DNA of 47,213 bases. It comes from Bigelowiella natans CCMP2755 (Eukaryota > Cercozoa > Chlorarachniophyceae). How positions within the stretch are numbered: the first letter of the stretch is position 1; every line of letters starts with the position of its first letter. The position numbers and the translations under genes were made by a program. Location of the stretch: positions 82,501 to 129,713 of the forward strand of contig ADNK01000824.1 of the NCBI GenBank assembly GCA_000320545.1. The letters run 5' to 3'. The notes beneath the pieces are model-generated. The model saw only the letters and a list, made by a program, of their open reading frames with translations, ran no database searches and had not been told where the DNA came from. Positions 31,798-43,472 of the stretch are shown here, piece after piece.

Positions 31798-32283
31798 TCA
31801 TCCTTCAGCATCTTGTTGGCGATAGTAACCCCCTTGGTCCTGCCTGCCCACCGTTCCGTATGCGTTGCTACGATTCGAGGAAGCTATCATCCGCCGTACC
31901 ACAAATGCACCGAGAATGCCAACGAAGATCTAAGATGGCGTGGTAAGAAGGGGTAGGTGTTTTATAATTCAGAAAAAACAAACAAAACATAGTGATGATG
32001 CTGCCTGCCCATCTACTGCATGTGGTGGAGAACATACCACTCCAAGAACGACACCGACAGCGATGTATGTGACTTGATCGTTGTTGTTGCCGCCATTATC
32101 GTCGCCGCCGCCAGGTAACGAATTCTCCACGATAGCACCGGCGAATCCGACCCTGATAGTTGGTTGGTTAATGCTGTCTTAATCGTGACGATGATGACGA
32201 CCATGATATCAACAAAAGTAATGACAGTGATGATGATGGTGCTACTGCAATTCTGCTGATCATAGCTCGGACAGACACGCACA

Positions 32284-32324
<41 letters not shown>

Positions 32325-34192
32325 ACATTATCTTTGCCTCCTTCTCCCGCCCCTCACCCTCCTCCTATGTCACCGCATACATACCGATGGTTGTCCCAGT
32401 CGAACAGCGTGTAATACTTGCGTAGTAGCACGTCGCCGAGGATGGCAAATTGTGAGTCCCCACTACTACTCAACCCTTTGTTCGAGGTCACACACACACA
32501 CAACACACGCCATAGATTACAGCATAAATAAATGATGATTAAGATAGAATGAAGCAACGTCGTGGGACGAACGTGAGCGATTCTCTCCTGCTCCCCCCTC
32601 CACCCCCGCCTCTCATCCTCTTCTTTGTCCTCTTTTTCTTCATCATCCTCTGTTTTCCGTTCAAAAATCACGACCGACCCATTTGGTAAATGCCTTGATT
32701 CGGGGGGAGGAAGTACTCGCTGCCGCTAAGCGTCAGCACAGTATCGTTGCCCGGCGAAAAGGACTTCATTTTCCAAAAGCACATGTTCAGAATTGAATAG
32801 CACGGAATAATAGGGAGGGGGGAAAGAAGGAAATGTGATGGAAAAGTACGAGTAGATGGAACCAATAAAGAATGGATGTGTCTCTTTTTCTTCTTCTTCT
32901 TCTTCTTTTTCTTCTTCGTGTGTCATCAGCAGTATCAGCAGCAGCAGCAGCAGCAGCAGTTGTTGCAGTAGTTGTTGTATGCATACTGCTGGTCGTACCG
33001 AGGGAAAACGCACTTTGAGAACGGGAAATGCATCTAAGTTTGTGCTTCTAGGGCAAACAAAGTAACTTGTGGTCGCCTCACAAGCGCTCGCAGCTGGTAA
33101 ATCAATCAATGCCTACCGATTCATTGAGGAGGAGGATGAGGAGGAAAGGCGACGGCAAAATGGCGATTTCGGGAAGACGAGAAGAGAAGGAAAAGGGGGG
33201 GGGGGGGGGGGGGGGGAAGGGAATAACGAGAAAGGAAAAAGACCATGAGGATGCAAAACAACCAACCAGAGCAGAGCAAAAGTTGGCATTTTGGTTTAGG
33301 TAATAACATATGCACGGCAATTTATTTGTTGGCAACAACTTGGCTTTTGTCCCAACGAAATGAACGCATGAACACATGCGCATCTCATGCTAAGGAAGAT
33401 TTTGTGCATTTCATCCTCCTCCTCCAGTTATTTATTATACCTGGAACACGGCGATCAAAGCGTTTGGGGGTAGGGCAATGAGAGAGGTGCCGGAGTCGAC
33501 GATGGTGGTGAGCCCGCTGCCAGATATGGTTGCGCCAAGCGTAAACTGCGACATCGCTACTGTCCAGTATCTGAGTACCAGCAACAGCAGCAGCGGCAGT
33601 ATATTTCATGACCAAGAATTTATTTAATGATCACGAGCCTCGCGTCATCATCACCATCATCATCATTCATCATCAGTGTCAGTCATCACGTCTTCACACT
33701 TACGCGAAGGCAGTGCCCGACTGTAGATTTGTCTGAATCACGTCGGTGTATTCCACGGTCGTGTTTCTGCCAAACAATACATCAATTTAGTGCGGTCGGG
33801 GAGGGGGGGGTATTGACTACGAACTGCTGTCCATATGTATTACCCAAGGAGTTCCTCTGCGAATCTAAATGGAAAGAAACCAGGGAGCGGGAGGGAGGGG
33901 CGAGGCACAGAAATGAAGCAAAAGTAGATCAGAATACAGTACCAAACCACAACTTAACATGCAAAAAAAGAAATCGGTGCTGGGAGACGAGAGGGTTGGT
34001 TGTTGCGTATTCTCAGGGCTAGTTGTTTATGACGTCTTTATCACTATCGTGTACTAACCCTCCAAAAGTAATTTGTGATCCAGGAGCATTAGTCGTCATG
34101 TAGAAAGCATAGGAGTTGGGAAGACCAGCCTAATTCATCATCGATTGTCGATGGTGATGATGATGAGGAGGATGGTGGTTGAAATGGGCTTG

Positions 34193-34233
<41 letters not shown>

Positions 34234-34931
34234 CATCATCGGCGCTTTGCTGCAAATGAACGAAGCTCATACACAAGCTCATTCTCGAGTGCGTGATGTG
34301 TTTCATACGCGGATTGATTCTTCTATCATTTTCGTTGTCGTTTTTCTTCATCATCCTATCGCTAGCTTACTACTATTAGTAGTAGTAGTAGTCGTCCATC
34401 ATCATTTGAAATCGGTCGTCATTATTGTTGATGTCCTCCCCCTCACTACTACTATCATGCTCGACGTAGATCACCTCATCCAACCAAGTCTTAATTGGAC
34501 TGGGCGTCGAGTACTGAGCCAGTGCTGGAAATGCAAGCCCAAAGATCCCTGCATGCATGCATGTACCAAGGACAAGAAAGGAAGGAAGGGGGAGGGTTAG
34601 TATGGTGGGAGGAGCAACCACTACTGCACATTCAAGAATAAAGGCAATTTACTATTCGTATTAACAGTATCTGTTCTCAATGAAAGATGTTTTCTCTAAT
34701 TTTCTTTCTTTCTTCTTCTTTTTTTTCCTTTTTCTTCTTCTTCTTCTTTTGCCGATCGAGGAATTATTACAGACTCCAAGACTTGCTATGCTGCAGGGCT
34801 TAAACTACCCTCGTCTAGGAGTTGCTGCTGACTCGAACCCATGCTGGTAACATACCCCATCCTGTCAAATGAAGAAACGTAGCAGTATTAGCAGCAGCAG
34901 CAGCTGCAGCAATATTACAGAAAAGGTGAAA

Positions 34932-34970
<39 letters not shown>

Positions 34971-35472
34971 GATGAGTCCCAGACGGAATATAAAATGAGA
35001 ATAATGATGGAAAACGCAATGGTACTGCACAGATAGTCTTTGGCCCGTGATACCACAGTACATGTCGCACGAATATCAACTAATTGCCTTCCAATATTTA
35101 TTCCCGTCGTCATCATCGTCACCGCCATCACCATCTCGCCCTACTCTTCATGCGAACTAACTCTTCTTACTGACTTGATTGTGCTCGTCGTAGTGCTGCT
35201 GCCGAGGGTGAACACGTCCTGGAAAGTATATCCGTACCTGTGCGAGCAGGGATGATGGTGATGATGACGATCATGGTGGTAGAGAGAAATGAAAAAGAAA
35301 GCAGCAAAAGCAATATGCTCGCAGGGAAATGCGTATCTCCTCAGTAGATATCCGTTTTCAAACGTTCACTTCATATTCCAATGCGTTGTGTCATGCAAGC
35401 TTCTCCAACATTTAACATACACAGGGCCGCTGCCGTAATCATCCAGTTCCCGAGATGGTGGGCCTACGCGTT

Positions 35473-35509
<37 letters not shown>

Positions 35510-36566
35510 CACACACACGCACACATAGGACAGAGAGCGGGAGAGGGGAACAGAATGTCATCTCACAACTGCCCGTGCGTCGGCCATACGAGAAGAGTAT
35601 CTTATGATACAAACCACTACTCACGCACCACATCCACTGCATGCTGTAGATTCGGTAACTGAGGAAGTCTGATGTTAAGGATGTGTTAGCTAAATGAAAA
35701 GAAGAAGAAGAAGAAGAAGAAGAAGAAGATACGAAACTATGGGCTATTCAGATAGGATTAGTATATTAGTAAAATGAAACATACGATTTGGAAGCGTGCG
35801 GTGCCGCTACACGGGGAGCATCCTACGCCTAAGTAATGCGATGAGAGGACGTAGTTTGTCATTCTTCAGAACTACCCAAAAGAAGCAAGAACTGCATCGA
35901 GATGGCAGTTTCGATCCCGCCCAGTTCAATTTCTTACTCTCCCCCTTATTCCTATACTTCAAAACAAACCTGTAATCCAAAGGTCCGAGGATCCAGTATC
36001 CATTACGACACTTAGATTCTTTTTGAATCGATGGAAACGAGGGGGTCAAGACCAGAAAGTGCGACAACAATAGCAAAAATTCACTCTTCCAGGGCATGAT
36101 GGTAAAATATACCTGGGGTGGTGTACCAATGCCTACGACTGCGAGATATTCCAGGTTCTAAAAGATAAGAATTAGGCCCTTGAAATCTGATCTCCGTTCC
36201 AATTTTGTAGACATGCATTCATTCTTCGTGCTGTAATACTCTACCCTTAGTGACATTCATTGATTCGAGCATTTTCGAGGCAGTGGGTGCCTCATCCCAT
36301 CTCGATCAGTTTTAATGGGTGGCTAAATGTTTACTGAAATGAATCACTACGTTCAAATTCTCCAGTGGTAAGATATGCAGATCGAGCAGCTCGGCATTGT
36401 GCCCCTTCGACAGCAGCGTCCCGAACCTTAGCTTTGTCTTCTCTCGGGAGGGGGACGCTTCCCGTCGCGTAACGGGAACTCGAATCACGCCGTTCGTGTT
36501 GAGAGGTACCAGAAGGAGTAGAATAAAGAGCCTCACTGATGAGGCCAGATGGAGAAAGATACCCAT
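31798..36566 (-). CDS. Membrane-anchored pepsin-family (A1) aspartic protease
   Basis: Eighteen exons give 480 residues, all in phase. In coding order: 36566-36351, 36157-36113, 36018-35970, 35828-35785, 35658-35625, 35463-35421, 35237-35175, 34861-34809, 34548-34475, 34129-34059, 33864-33844, 33766-33704, 33570-33441, 33112-32999, 32763-32679, 32475-32385, 32152-32038, 31929-31798. It has a signal peptide (MGIFLHLASSVRLFILLLLV), IGTPPQNLSVVMDTGSSDLW with catalytic Asp at about 94, the flap YGSGPVYG, GIFGLAFPAL, YWTVAMSQFTLG, the second catalytic loop IVDSGTSLIALP (Asp at about 284), the Cys pair ACEATTSYFVC, and ILGDVLLRKYYTLFDWDNHR. After a Gly/Asp/Asn linker comes a transmembrane helix (TYIAVGVVLGVIFVGILGAF) and a short basic, Tyr-containing cytosolic tail. 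It is likely a cell-surface or endomembrane processing protease. Exon 11 is only 21 bases. Confidence 0.95.
33197..33217. repeat. poly-G run
   Basis: Uninterrupted G run (poly-C on the coding strand) in the protease intron between exons 33570-33441 and 33112-32999. A prime site for assembly length error. Confidence 0.95.
34199..34232. repeat. (ATC)n tract
   Basis: ATC run in the protease intron between exons 34548-34475 and 34129-34059. A GAT run at 34933-34970 lies in the intron before exon 34861-34809. Confidence 0.9.
35477..35527. repeat. (AC)n tract
   Basis: AC run with a few interruptions, in the protease intron just upstream (coding sense) of exon 35463-35421; it reads GT on the coding strand. 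A GAA run at 35699-35730 lies in the next intron upstream. Confidence 0.9.
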
Positions 36567-37299
36567 GACTAACGAATTGGGAACAAATCAAGAACGAGGA
36601 GCCAGGCAGGGTCGGAGGTAAATCTTCGGATGCTGAACCGATTTCCCGAGATTTCCCTTCTCGATTTCATGTCGCAGGAGCAAAAACCTATGCATATTTT
36701 CCAATGCTGATCGTTCCGACCGCCATGATTCCGCGAAATCCAGGACGAAAACAAGTTGAGCCAACGATGCAACCGCTAATTTCCTAGATTTCCTCGATTT
36801 GCATGCGCATTATTTTTCACAAGTGAAGAGAACAGATCTGATAATCTCTAGAGAGTCTCGGTGCAGTCAGGAGCATGCCTCGGAAAGCCCTCCTGTAACG
36901 ACCTGTAACGCTCTTCATTCCGAGACTCAAAGCTGAAATCCCGATGCGGTTTCTCATTCGAGCAGCAAGCTACATGTATCGTGGAGAGCGCCGGCGATGT
37001 CCCACAGCGACATGTCCTCGCAGAGTTTCCGTTTGTTTTTTTCGCACTTTTCCAGAGCTCTTCCGCTTACATGTTCTACTGTTCTCTTGGTTTTAGAAGC
37101 TGTAGTCGCAATTTGATAAATGTTCCGTGGAGAATCCGTGCATCGAGTTATCAATTTCAGCACCCAAATTGACTACTTTCCGTTAGATTCGCTTGCAGTA
37201 CGAACAAGATTGCCTGTATTTACGTAGAATCTACTTGTAGTGCGCTCACACTCGCCACAACAGATCCACTCCCTCGTTTATCTGCAACAACAACTTAAA
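36567..37299. other. Divergent spacer
   Basis: 5'-5' spacer between the protease and the MGCGASK gene. I see no coding exon with splice support and none of the palindromic words of the convergent spacers. Short open frames at 36954-37172 on both strands mirror each other and are not credible. Confidence 0.5.
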
Positions 37300-38609
37300 A
37301 TGGGTTGCGGCGCAAGCAAAGTTCCAAATCCACACGGCAAGCATCCCAAAAAGGATGATGGATCGGAAAAGAAACCCAACAGGAAGCGCTACTTGAGACT
37401 TACCTATCGCTCCATGGTTGAATCAACACTGCTCCGTGCGAGCTACTGTTCCTTGCCTTATTAGACAGCTTGTTCGTCAATAATACGTCTTTTGTTCTTC
37501 GTCCTCTTAGCTCCGTCGTAACGTTGGAATAGACGATATCATCCGCAAAGCGAACATGAAGAACGATAGGCTTGATATTGCTGGAGCCCTCTGGTACTCG
37601 ATACTTCACGAGAGGATAAAGAGAATCCATTACACAAAAATATACATAACCTATACGCTAGATTTCTTGGGCATTGATTCGCTCCCCCACACAACCACGT
37701 CTATTGACGATGTGGTGCCTGTCCAATAGGTACAATGAGGAGGAAAACTCGGTTCGACAAATTCTGGAGGGCGAGCGAGATGCCGTGCGGAAGCTCTTCA
37801 ACAGTAATGTTAACCTCCACAAACACTGACTCGCACATTATGCACACAAGATCTACAAGAGAACTGCATCCACTGATACTTGGGAATTATAAACCACATG
37901 CATGAATGTTATCGTGTAAGCCATTTGCATGATAGTTGCGCAACACGTGCTCACGGCCTGTGTGTCCTTTGCTTTGAATGTTCAGCCATCTCTAAAGATC
38001 CAAGGCACTACGATATCGTTGTCGAAATTGAAGAGTAAGTAACCCGAGCAAGTCCGTTTGATCATCATTATCACTATCGTCACCGCCACCATCATCAACA
38101 CAATTTGATGGAGAGGTATTTACTCCACCCCCCATTAGGTATCCGTTGCGCCGGGCATATAAGAAGTGGGGGGGCATGGCCTTTTCAGAGTCACCGGACT
38201 TTAATGATAAAAACAAGACTCTGGGTGCTGATTTGTGCAAAGTCACCGCCCAGTAAGTTGGTGGATGCCGTTGTCACTTTACTGCAATTCCAAACTACTT
38301 ATATGGGTTGCTTATTCTCTATCTCCCTCTCTCTGCGCGTCTAGGTGTATGTGTGTATGTGTGTGTGTGTGTGTGTGTCCCACCGTTCAACACTTGAATT
38401 GCTGTATTGCTCTGTATTGCATAGGTACAAGGTGTCTCCGAAACAGCTCAAGGAATACCTGGACAATGTACTGGATGACGAGGACTATATCGATATTGGC
38501 AGGGTCTTTTACTGCCGCAATGAAGTAAGAAGTACGCATGTATTTATTTCTCATGTCGATGCATAGTCGTAATGAATACATGGGTTTGGTTAACAATAAT
38601 CAAATATAA

Positions 38610-38676
<67 letters not shown>

Positions 38677-38878
38677 GTGTGTACGTGATGCTGCCACAAG
38701 TATGCTTCTTCGCTACTACTACTACTACTACTATTGCTACTGCTACTACTGCTGCTGCTGCTGCTGCTGCTGGTGGTGGTGGTTCTACTTCTGATTTGTG
38801 TGCTTTGGACAACATCTTTATTATAAGACTGGAGAGGTTTTGGAGCGTCTCGAAGGGGATCGTGCAACTGTCGAGTAA
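37300..38878 (+). CDS. MGCGASK-type acylated protein, unknown family
   Basis: Seven exons (37300-37416, 37511-37593, 37730-37803, 37986-38034, 38139-38252, 38425-38524, 38837-38878) join in phase to 192 residues. It starts MGCGASK, a textbook N-myristoylation signal (Gly2) with a palmitoylatable Cys3, followed by a Lys-rich patch; it should sit on the inner face of a membrane. The rest is helical and charged: RRNVGIDDIIRKANMKNDRL, YNEEENSVRQILEGERDAVR, YPLRRAYKKWGGMAFSESPD, YKVSPKQLKEYLDNVLDDED, IDIGRVFYCRNE. I recognise no domain; EF-hand loops are not evident. The first donor (ATG|gttgaa) and the last exon are the weakest joins. Confidence 0.6.
38608..38785. repeat. (TA)n(GT)n then (CTA)n(CTG)n(GTG)n block
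   Basis: TA and GT runs at about 38608-38674 and trinucleotide runs at about 38718-38785. All lie in the last intron of the MGCGASK gene. Poly-Thr, poly-Ala and poly-Ser frames there are artefacts. Confidence 0.9.
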
Positions 38879-39354
38879 TAAGGAACATCCCATTGGCGTT
38901 TTTACCGTTTTTATCGTCGTTGTTGCAAAATATGGAAACTAGTCGAATAGTTTGGTGATCTGTGGAAAGGCATCTTTGATTTTTCCTTCCCCCTCTTCCT
39001 CATCAATGGGAAAGCAGTGGTGAAATTAATGTGGGGTGGGCTCGGGGAGAGACTGCTGCTTTATGAAATCTGTAGCTCGTGAAGCTAGGTCGTCACTAGC
39101 TCTGCGATTAGCCAGTCCAGGGAACCAAAACCCTCGACGTAGTTCCGCTCTATCCAAATGCATAGCTTGGGGAATTCAGTGTTGTAATTGTTTTGAAGGT
39201 ATTTGTTGCGTACGTATGAGACTGATCACTGGATTAAAAAACCAAGCTGGGGTGAATTCGAACAGGTGTGAAATCACTTATTTGCTTATCATATCTTTGA
39301 GCGCGCGTGAGCATACACAAACACACGCGCGCGCGCGCGCGCACGTACGCTTAG

Positions 39355-39401
<47 letters not shown>

Positions 39402-39422
39402 GACGTACAAATACTAACTGAA
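38879..39422. other. Tandem spacer with Z-DNA-type and GA tracts
   Basis: Lies between two plus-strand genes. It ends in an alternating CG run (about 39323-39344) followed within 20 bases by a GA run (39357-39398), only 25 bases before the next start codon. No coding exon was found. Confidence 0.6.
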
Positions 39423-40417
39423 ATGGTGTTACAAGCTCTGGCCTTCCTCCTCCTTTTCCTTGCGATTGTGTGTACTGAACAGGTCCAGAAAAGAGACTTC
39501 CACGTTTTCTCCACAAAGGATATTGCTCGTTTCGCCTCCTCCGACGACAGTGTAAAGCGAATTAAGGTACATTGGTCAGCTTAACAGAAAAGACAACACA
39601 GCAGCTCTTTCTCTTCTCCCCCCCCCACCCCCCCTCTCTCTAATGGAAATATGTTCTTGCCCACTCCAAGCCCCTGTAATTCATCGCAACTTTCAATGTG
39701 TTTCCCCCTGGTGTTCTCCGCTTCTACTGATAGTTCAATGTAGGGTACGCTCACAAGTTCCAGGCGTCTATGTACAATGGCTTTGACATTGCGACAGGAG
39801 CTATTCAGGCGGTAGTTGTAGTAGTAATAGATATTCGCGTACATGCGAGTGTGTGTGTGTGTGTGTGTGCTGTGTATGTGTGGCTTCCTGCTCTTACAGG
39901 CCTCTGCCTTCACTAGGTCGTTATGTTCCGAGAAGTAACGTCGGCGAAACATGTGGTTGATTCGACTGGTTCTGAGACAGACCTAACCCTCTTTCAGCTC
40001 GAAGAGGCGGTATGCATTTATGTAATATCATTATTTGTTCCCCACCGTGCTGCTACTGCTGCTGCTGCTGCTGTGCTCTGAGTGTCGTCAGATTGTCACC
40101 CTGAAAAGATATATGAGGATGGACGAGCGCTTACATAACCGAGCTATGTGTATTACTCGTATACGGATGCGATCATGCAGGAATACACACATACGCACGC
40201 ACATACTCGCGCGCACATTCGTATCTGTTTATGATACGCCTCATCAACGTTTCGTCTCCGTCGTCTCTGTCATTATGCGAATAATGCTGCATGTAGTGCC
40301 TGAACTCCATCCGGGCAACCCCTCAAGTCAACAATACTGCGGATAGTAAGAGGCAGCTTACCAGCGAGGTGGATACTTACTTACCGCTGCGGCCTGTATT
40401 CCTACTCTGCAATTTAA

Positions 40418-40453
<36 letters not shown>

Positions 40454-40466
40454 TAAAAAAAAAAAC

Positions 40467-40508
<42 letters not shown>

Positions 40509-40724
40509 CTAAATAAATTATATTGATGATATCGATGTAAATATAATTCTTGCAATAACTTGCTATCAGTAATATTACTACTCATCCCCCTCCTTCTGGC
40601 TTTACATTAGGCTTCCAAGAAGATGATCAAGGAGATTCCGGGAATTACGCTAGACTACGTAACACTGCTGTGCTTTTCCTTTTCCGTATCTTTTCCTTCT
40701 CTCCTCTCTTTCTTCCTCTCCCCC

Positions 40725-40764
<40 letters not shown>

Positions 40765-40800
40765 ATTTGCTCATTTACATTATAGGTACAAACAATAAAA

Positions 40801-40853
<53 letters not shown>

Positions 40854-42113
40854 GTGTGTGTGACGATAAAATGATGAGAGACCAATAGAACGTCCGATTT
40901 GGCCTTTTTGCGATTGCAGTGAAGGATAATTGTACAGCATGCAAGCGAGGGCGCAAAACTAAATTAAACGCATATTATCTACTCACACAAAAACGTCAAA
41001 CAGACTGTCATGCACCCTCCTCTCGGATTTACTGTGCGAAGAAACAAGATCTTTCAAGACGCCAAACAGGATGGTGATGAAAAGGTACTACTACCTCGAC
41101 AACCGCTTCCTCCTGCATTTATCGTATATCGCTGCTGTAGAAGGAAGAGTGATAGGACATGGTTTATGTCTCTATATATCAACATCACTATTAAGTGACA
41201 TATGCATGCTTTCATTGTGCAGACTGTGAAGATTCCGAAAGCGATAGTGATCCCAACCTCGAATACCGGTTAACCTCCTATGATGCCTGTTACATATATA
41301 CTGAATTATATATGTTCGCGTGTGCGTGCAGCATGTATAGTGGCGATCAGATATTTTCCACGCTGTACTTTCCGGACAGCCATCGATGCCTTTGTTCCGT
41401 GTTGTGCATCTCTCTGAATGGGAGAAAGGAAGAAATGGGTTGGGGGGGTCACGGAAGTGGGAAAATGCTAGCCGAATACAACTCGCATCAATACATAACA
41501 TATTCTACTGGCTCGCACTCAGAAATACGCAAACTCGTTGAGGGCAAGCAGTGCTCCCTCATCTGTATCAACGACGTCAATGTGGCTTACGAGACCTCAG
41601 CAAATATTTCAAAGGTCTCGATCACTACAATACGCACACATTTAGGACAGTATGCGTAACCGATGTGACATTCCTCGTTCGCTGCAAATACTTATCCACT
41701 GCTGCTGCAACAGTCGCGGTAGCGATTGCATCATGAAGCTTACTTTCTAGCTTTGAGAAAATGCATCTGTCCATCATCATCGTGGTTAACTGCAGCATTG
41801 CTTTGCCAACTGTAGATGCTTCGGAAGGCCTGCGAGAAGTTTCCTGTGCATCTCAAGATCAATCTCAGGTCGCATCTTTTGAAGATATCATGTCACGTGT
41901 GATAAGTACAGGTTTTGGCTGTGGAATAATAATTACAATGACACTGAGGGTTGCGGCTATTGAGTGTTAATGATATTATCGTCAAGGAATCTGTGTGAGA
42001 TTCTTACGTATCTCCATAAGTAATTTGTTGTTTAACAGAAAGGAGGAGTCAAAAGCCGAGGTGAAGAAATAACTTATCTGAGTGTCACCTTCAAAGAAAT
42101 TTCTCATCGTGGC
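39423..42113 (+). CDS. Secreted or ER protein of unknown family (multi-exon)
   Basis: Exon 39423-39566 starts MVLQALAFLLLFLAIVCTEQ, a strong signal peptide, and continues with KRDFHVFSTKDIARFASSDD. Further exons with splice signals: about 39755-39821 (YAHKFQASMYNGFDIATGAI), about 39918-40011 (VVMFREVTSAKHVVDSTGSE), about 40612-40659 (ASKKMIKEIPGITLDY), about 41005-41083 (TVMHPPLGFTVRRNKIFQDA), about 41221-41269 (TVKIPKAIVIPTSNT), and a likely last exon about 42041-42113 (KGGVKSRGEEITYLSVTFKE, stop). Exons between about 41330 and 41620 are unclear. The first junction does not fit cleanly unless a donor inside 39566 is used. Folds and function are unknown; it is most likely luminal or secreted. 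Confidence 0.45.
40717..40862. repeat. poly-C, (CT)n, (CT)n and (GT)n cluster
   Basis: A C run near 40722 merges into CT runs (to about 40760 and again about 40807-40853) and a short GT run. It lies in an intron of the secreted-protein gene. CA (40421-40448) and AT (40471-40502) runs lie in the previous intron. Confidence 0.9.
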
Positions 42114-42923
42114 CAACGTTGAAACAAAAGACGGCATGTCTGCAGCAGAGAATCGGAGAGTCTAATGATTCGCGTCCTCATGGATATCTAGAAGGCTGCA
42201 AGCGTTTACTGAACATTTTAGAATTCTTCTTCTGTTCTATCTCCTAGCTTGCGACGATTCATCCAATCTGTTTAGTTTCTTCGTTGTAGTTTTGCAAATT
42301 AATCATGTGTCCACTTCCATCCTCTTCACTATGTCCTGTAACAAAACGCATTGTTGTATGACATGCATTAACAGCAATGGTTGCTATATATCAAGCGAGT
42401 AGCGGCGTGATATTAGCTAGATAGCTAGGACATAAATAGCCTATACGCAAGGTGATCGTATTGGCCGTGTTCCCTTGCGCTTTAATCATTTAGTTATTTA
42501 ATATGATGTAGAATTAATAGCTGGCACCACCATGATATATGGCATGCGCAATTCGAGACGGAGGCAATGGCAAATAATACATTATTACTTTTTATTAACA
42601 ATCGCTCTTGAGCATCTATGCGCACTATTCATTGTCCTGTATCATTTGCAGAAGATATCCGAAATAATGTACGATATAGGTACCATACGTTTTGCGCCGT
42701 ACAACTACTGCCAAATAATACGCAGCGCAATAATGATTCACGATAGTTAATGTGGTGGAAGAAAATTGCTACATCACCAAACCAAATTTGGGAATTTAAC
42801 ACATTTATTATCGACGTGCATGTTGATCATTTGCCAATGTACTGACAACGAGCCAATTTGCATTCTTGAAGCAGCTCTGATCTGGAGCTCCCCGAGTGCA
42901 CTCTATGCAGTCTGGTATGGCAT
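42114..42923. other. Convergent spacer
   Basis: Between the ends of the secreted-protein gene (+) and the CorA gene (-). It holds ttagctagatagctagg at 42413-42429, gacatgcatta near 42360 and ggcatgcgc near 42542. The 72-codon open frame at 42532 has no splice or homology support. Confidence 0.5.
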
Positions 42924-43437
42924 CTAGAAGTAACCGAATCTCGACGCTTGCAACATCAGTACTATAGTGAGCGTGGTGAGGCCTACCACCATCACCCAAA
43001 AATACAGATATCCATTCTTCCATAGTAACTCCGGCATTGCGGGGGTACCGTCTCTCTGCGAACAATAAAAGTGTCAAAGACGGACGGAGGAGGAGGGTCA
43101 GGGGCACATATATCCGTAGCGCCTCAAGCTACAGGGTGGAACGGAAGGCTTTCGAACGTGTAAATAATAACGACGATAACAACATCAGCAACAACAAGGA
43201 AGCCCCCCCCTCTCCATCATCCGACTACTCCACAAATTGACATCATTCGTTGGGGAGGGAGGAAAACACCGTTTGGAAGTTCATTCCGTAGAGCCCAGTG
43301 AGAAATTGGGCAGGGACAAAGATCGTCGTGACCACAGTGAGGAGATATAGCGTGTTGTTCATTCTATCATCCAGCTTGCTGTTGGTTGGTGATGAGCAAG
43401 ATGTTGGGAAAGTTGTTTCATTCATACGACCACACAT

Positions 43438-43472
<35 letters not shown>

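Noticed and set aside
37400-37630. Minus-strand frame (FADDIVYSNVTTELRGRR) opposite the MGCGASK gene
   Set aside because: It looks briefly protein-like, and FADD recalls reverse transcriptases, but it has no further motif. The plus-strand exon here joins in phase on both sides.
41761-41970. Short plus-strand frame starting with a hydrophobic stretch
   Set aside because: It could be a small secreted peptide, but nothing beyond the hydrophobic start supports it; it may be intron of the gene at 39423-42113.
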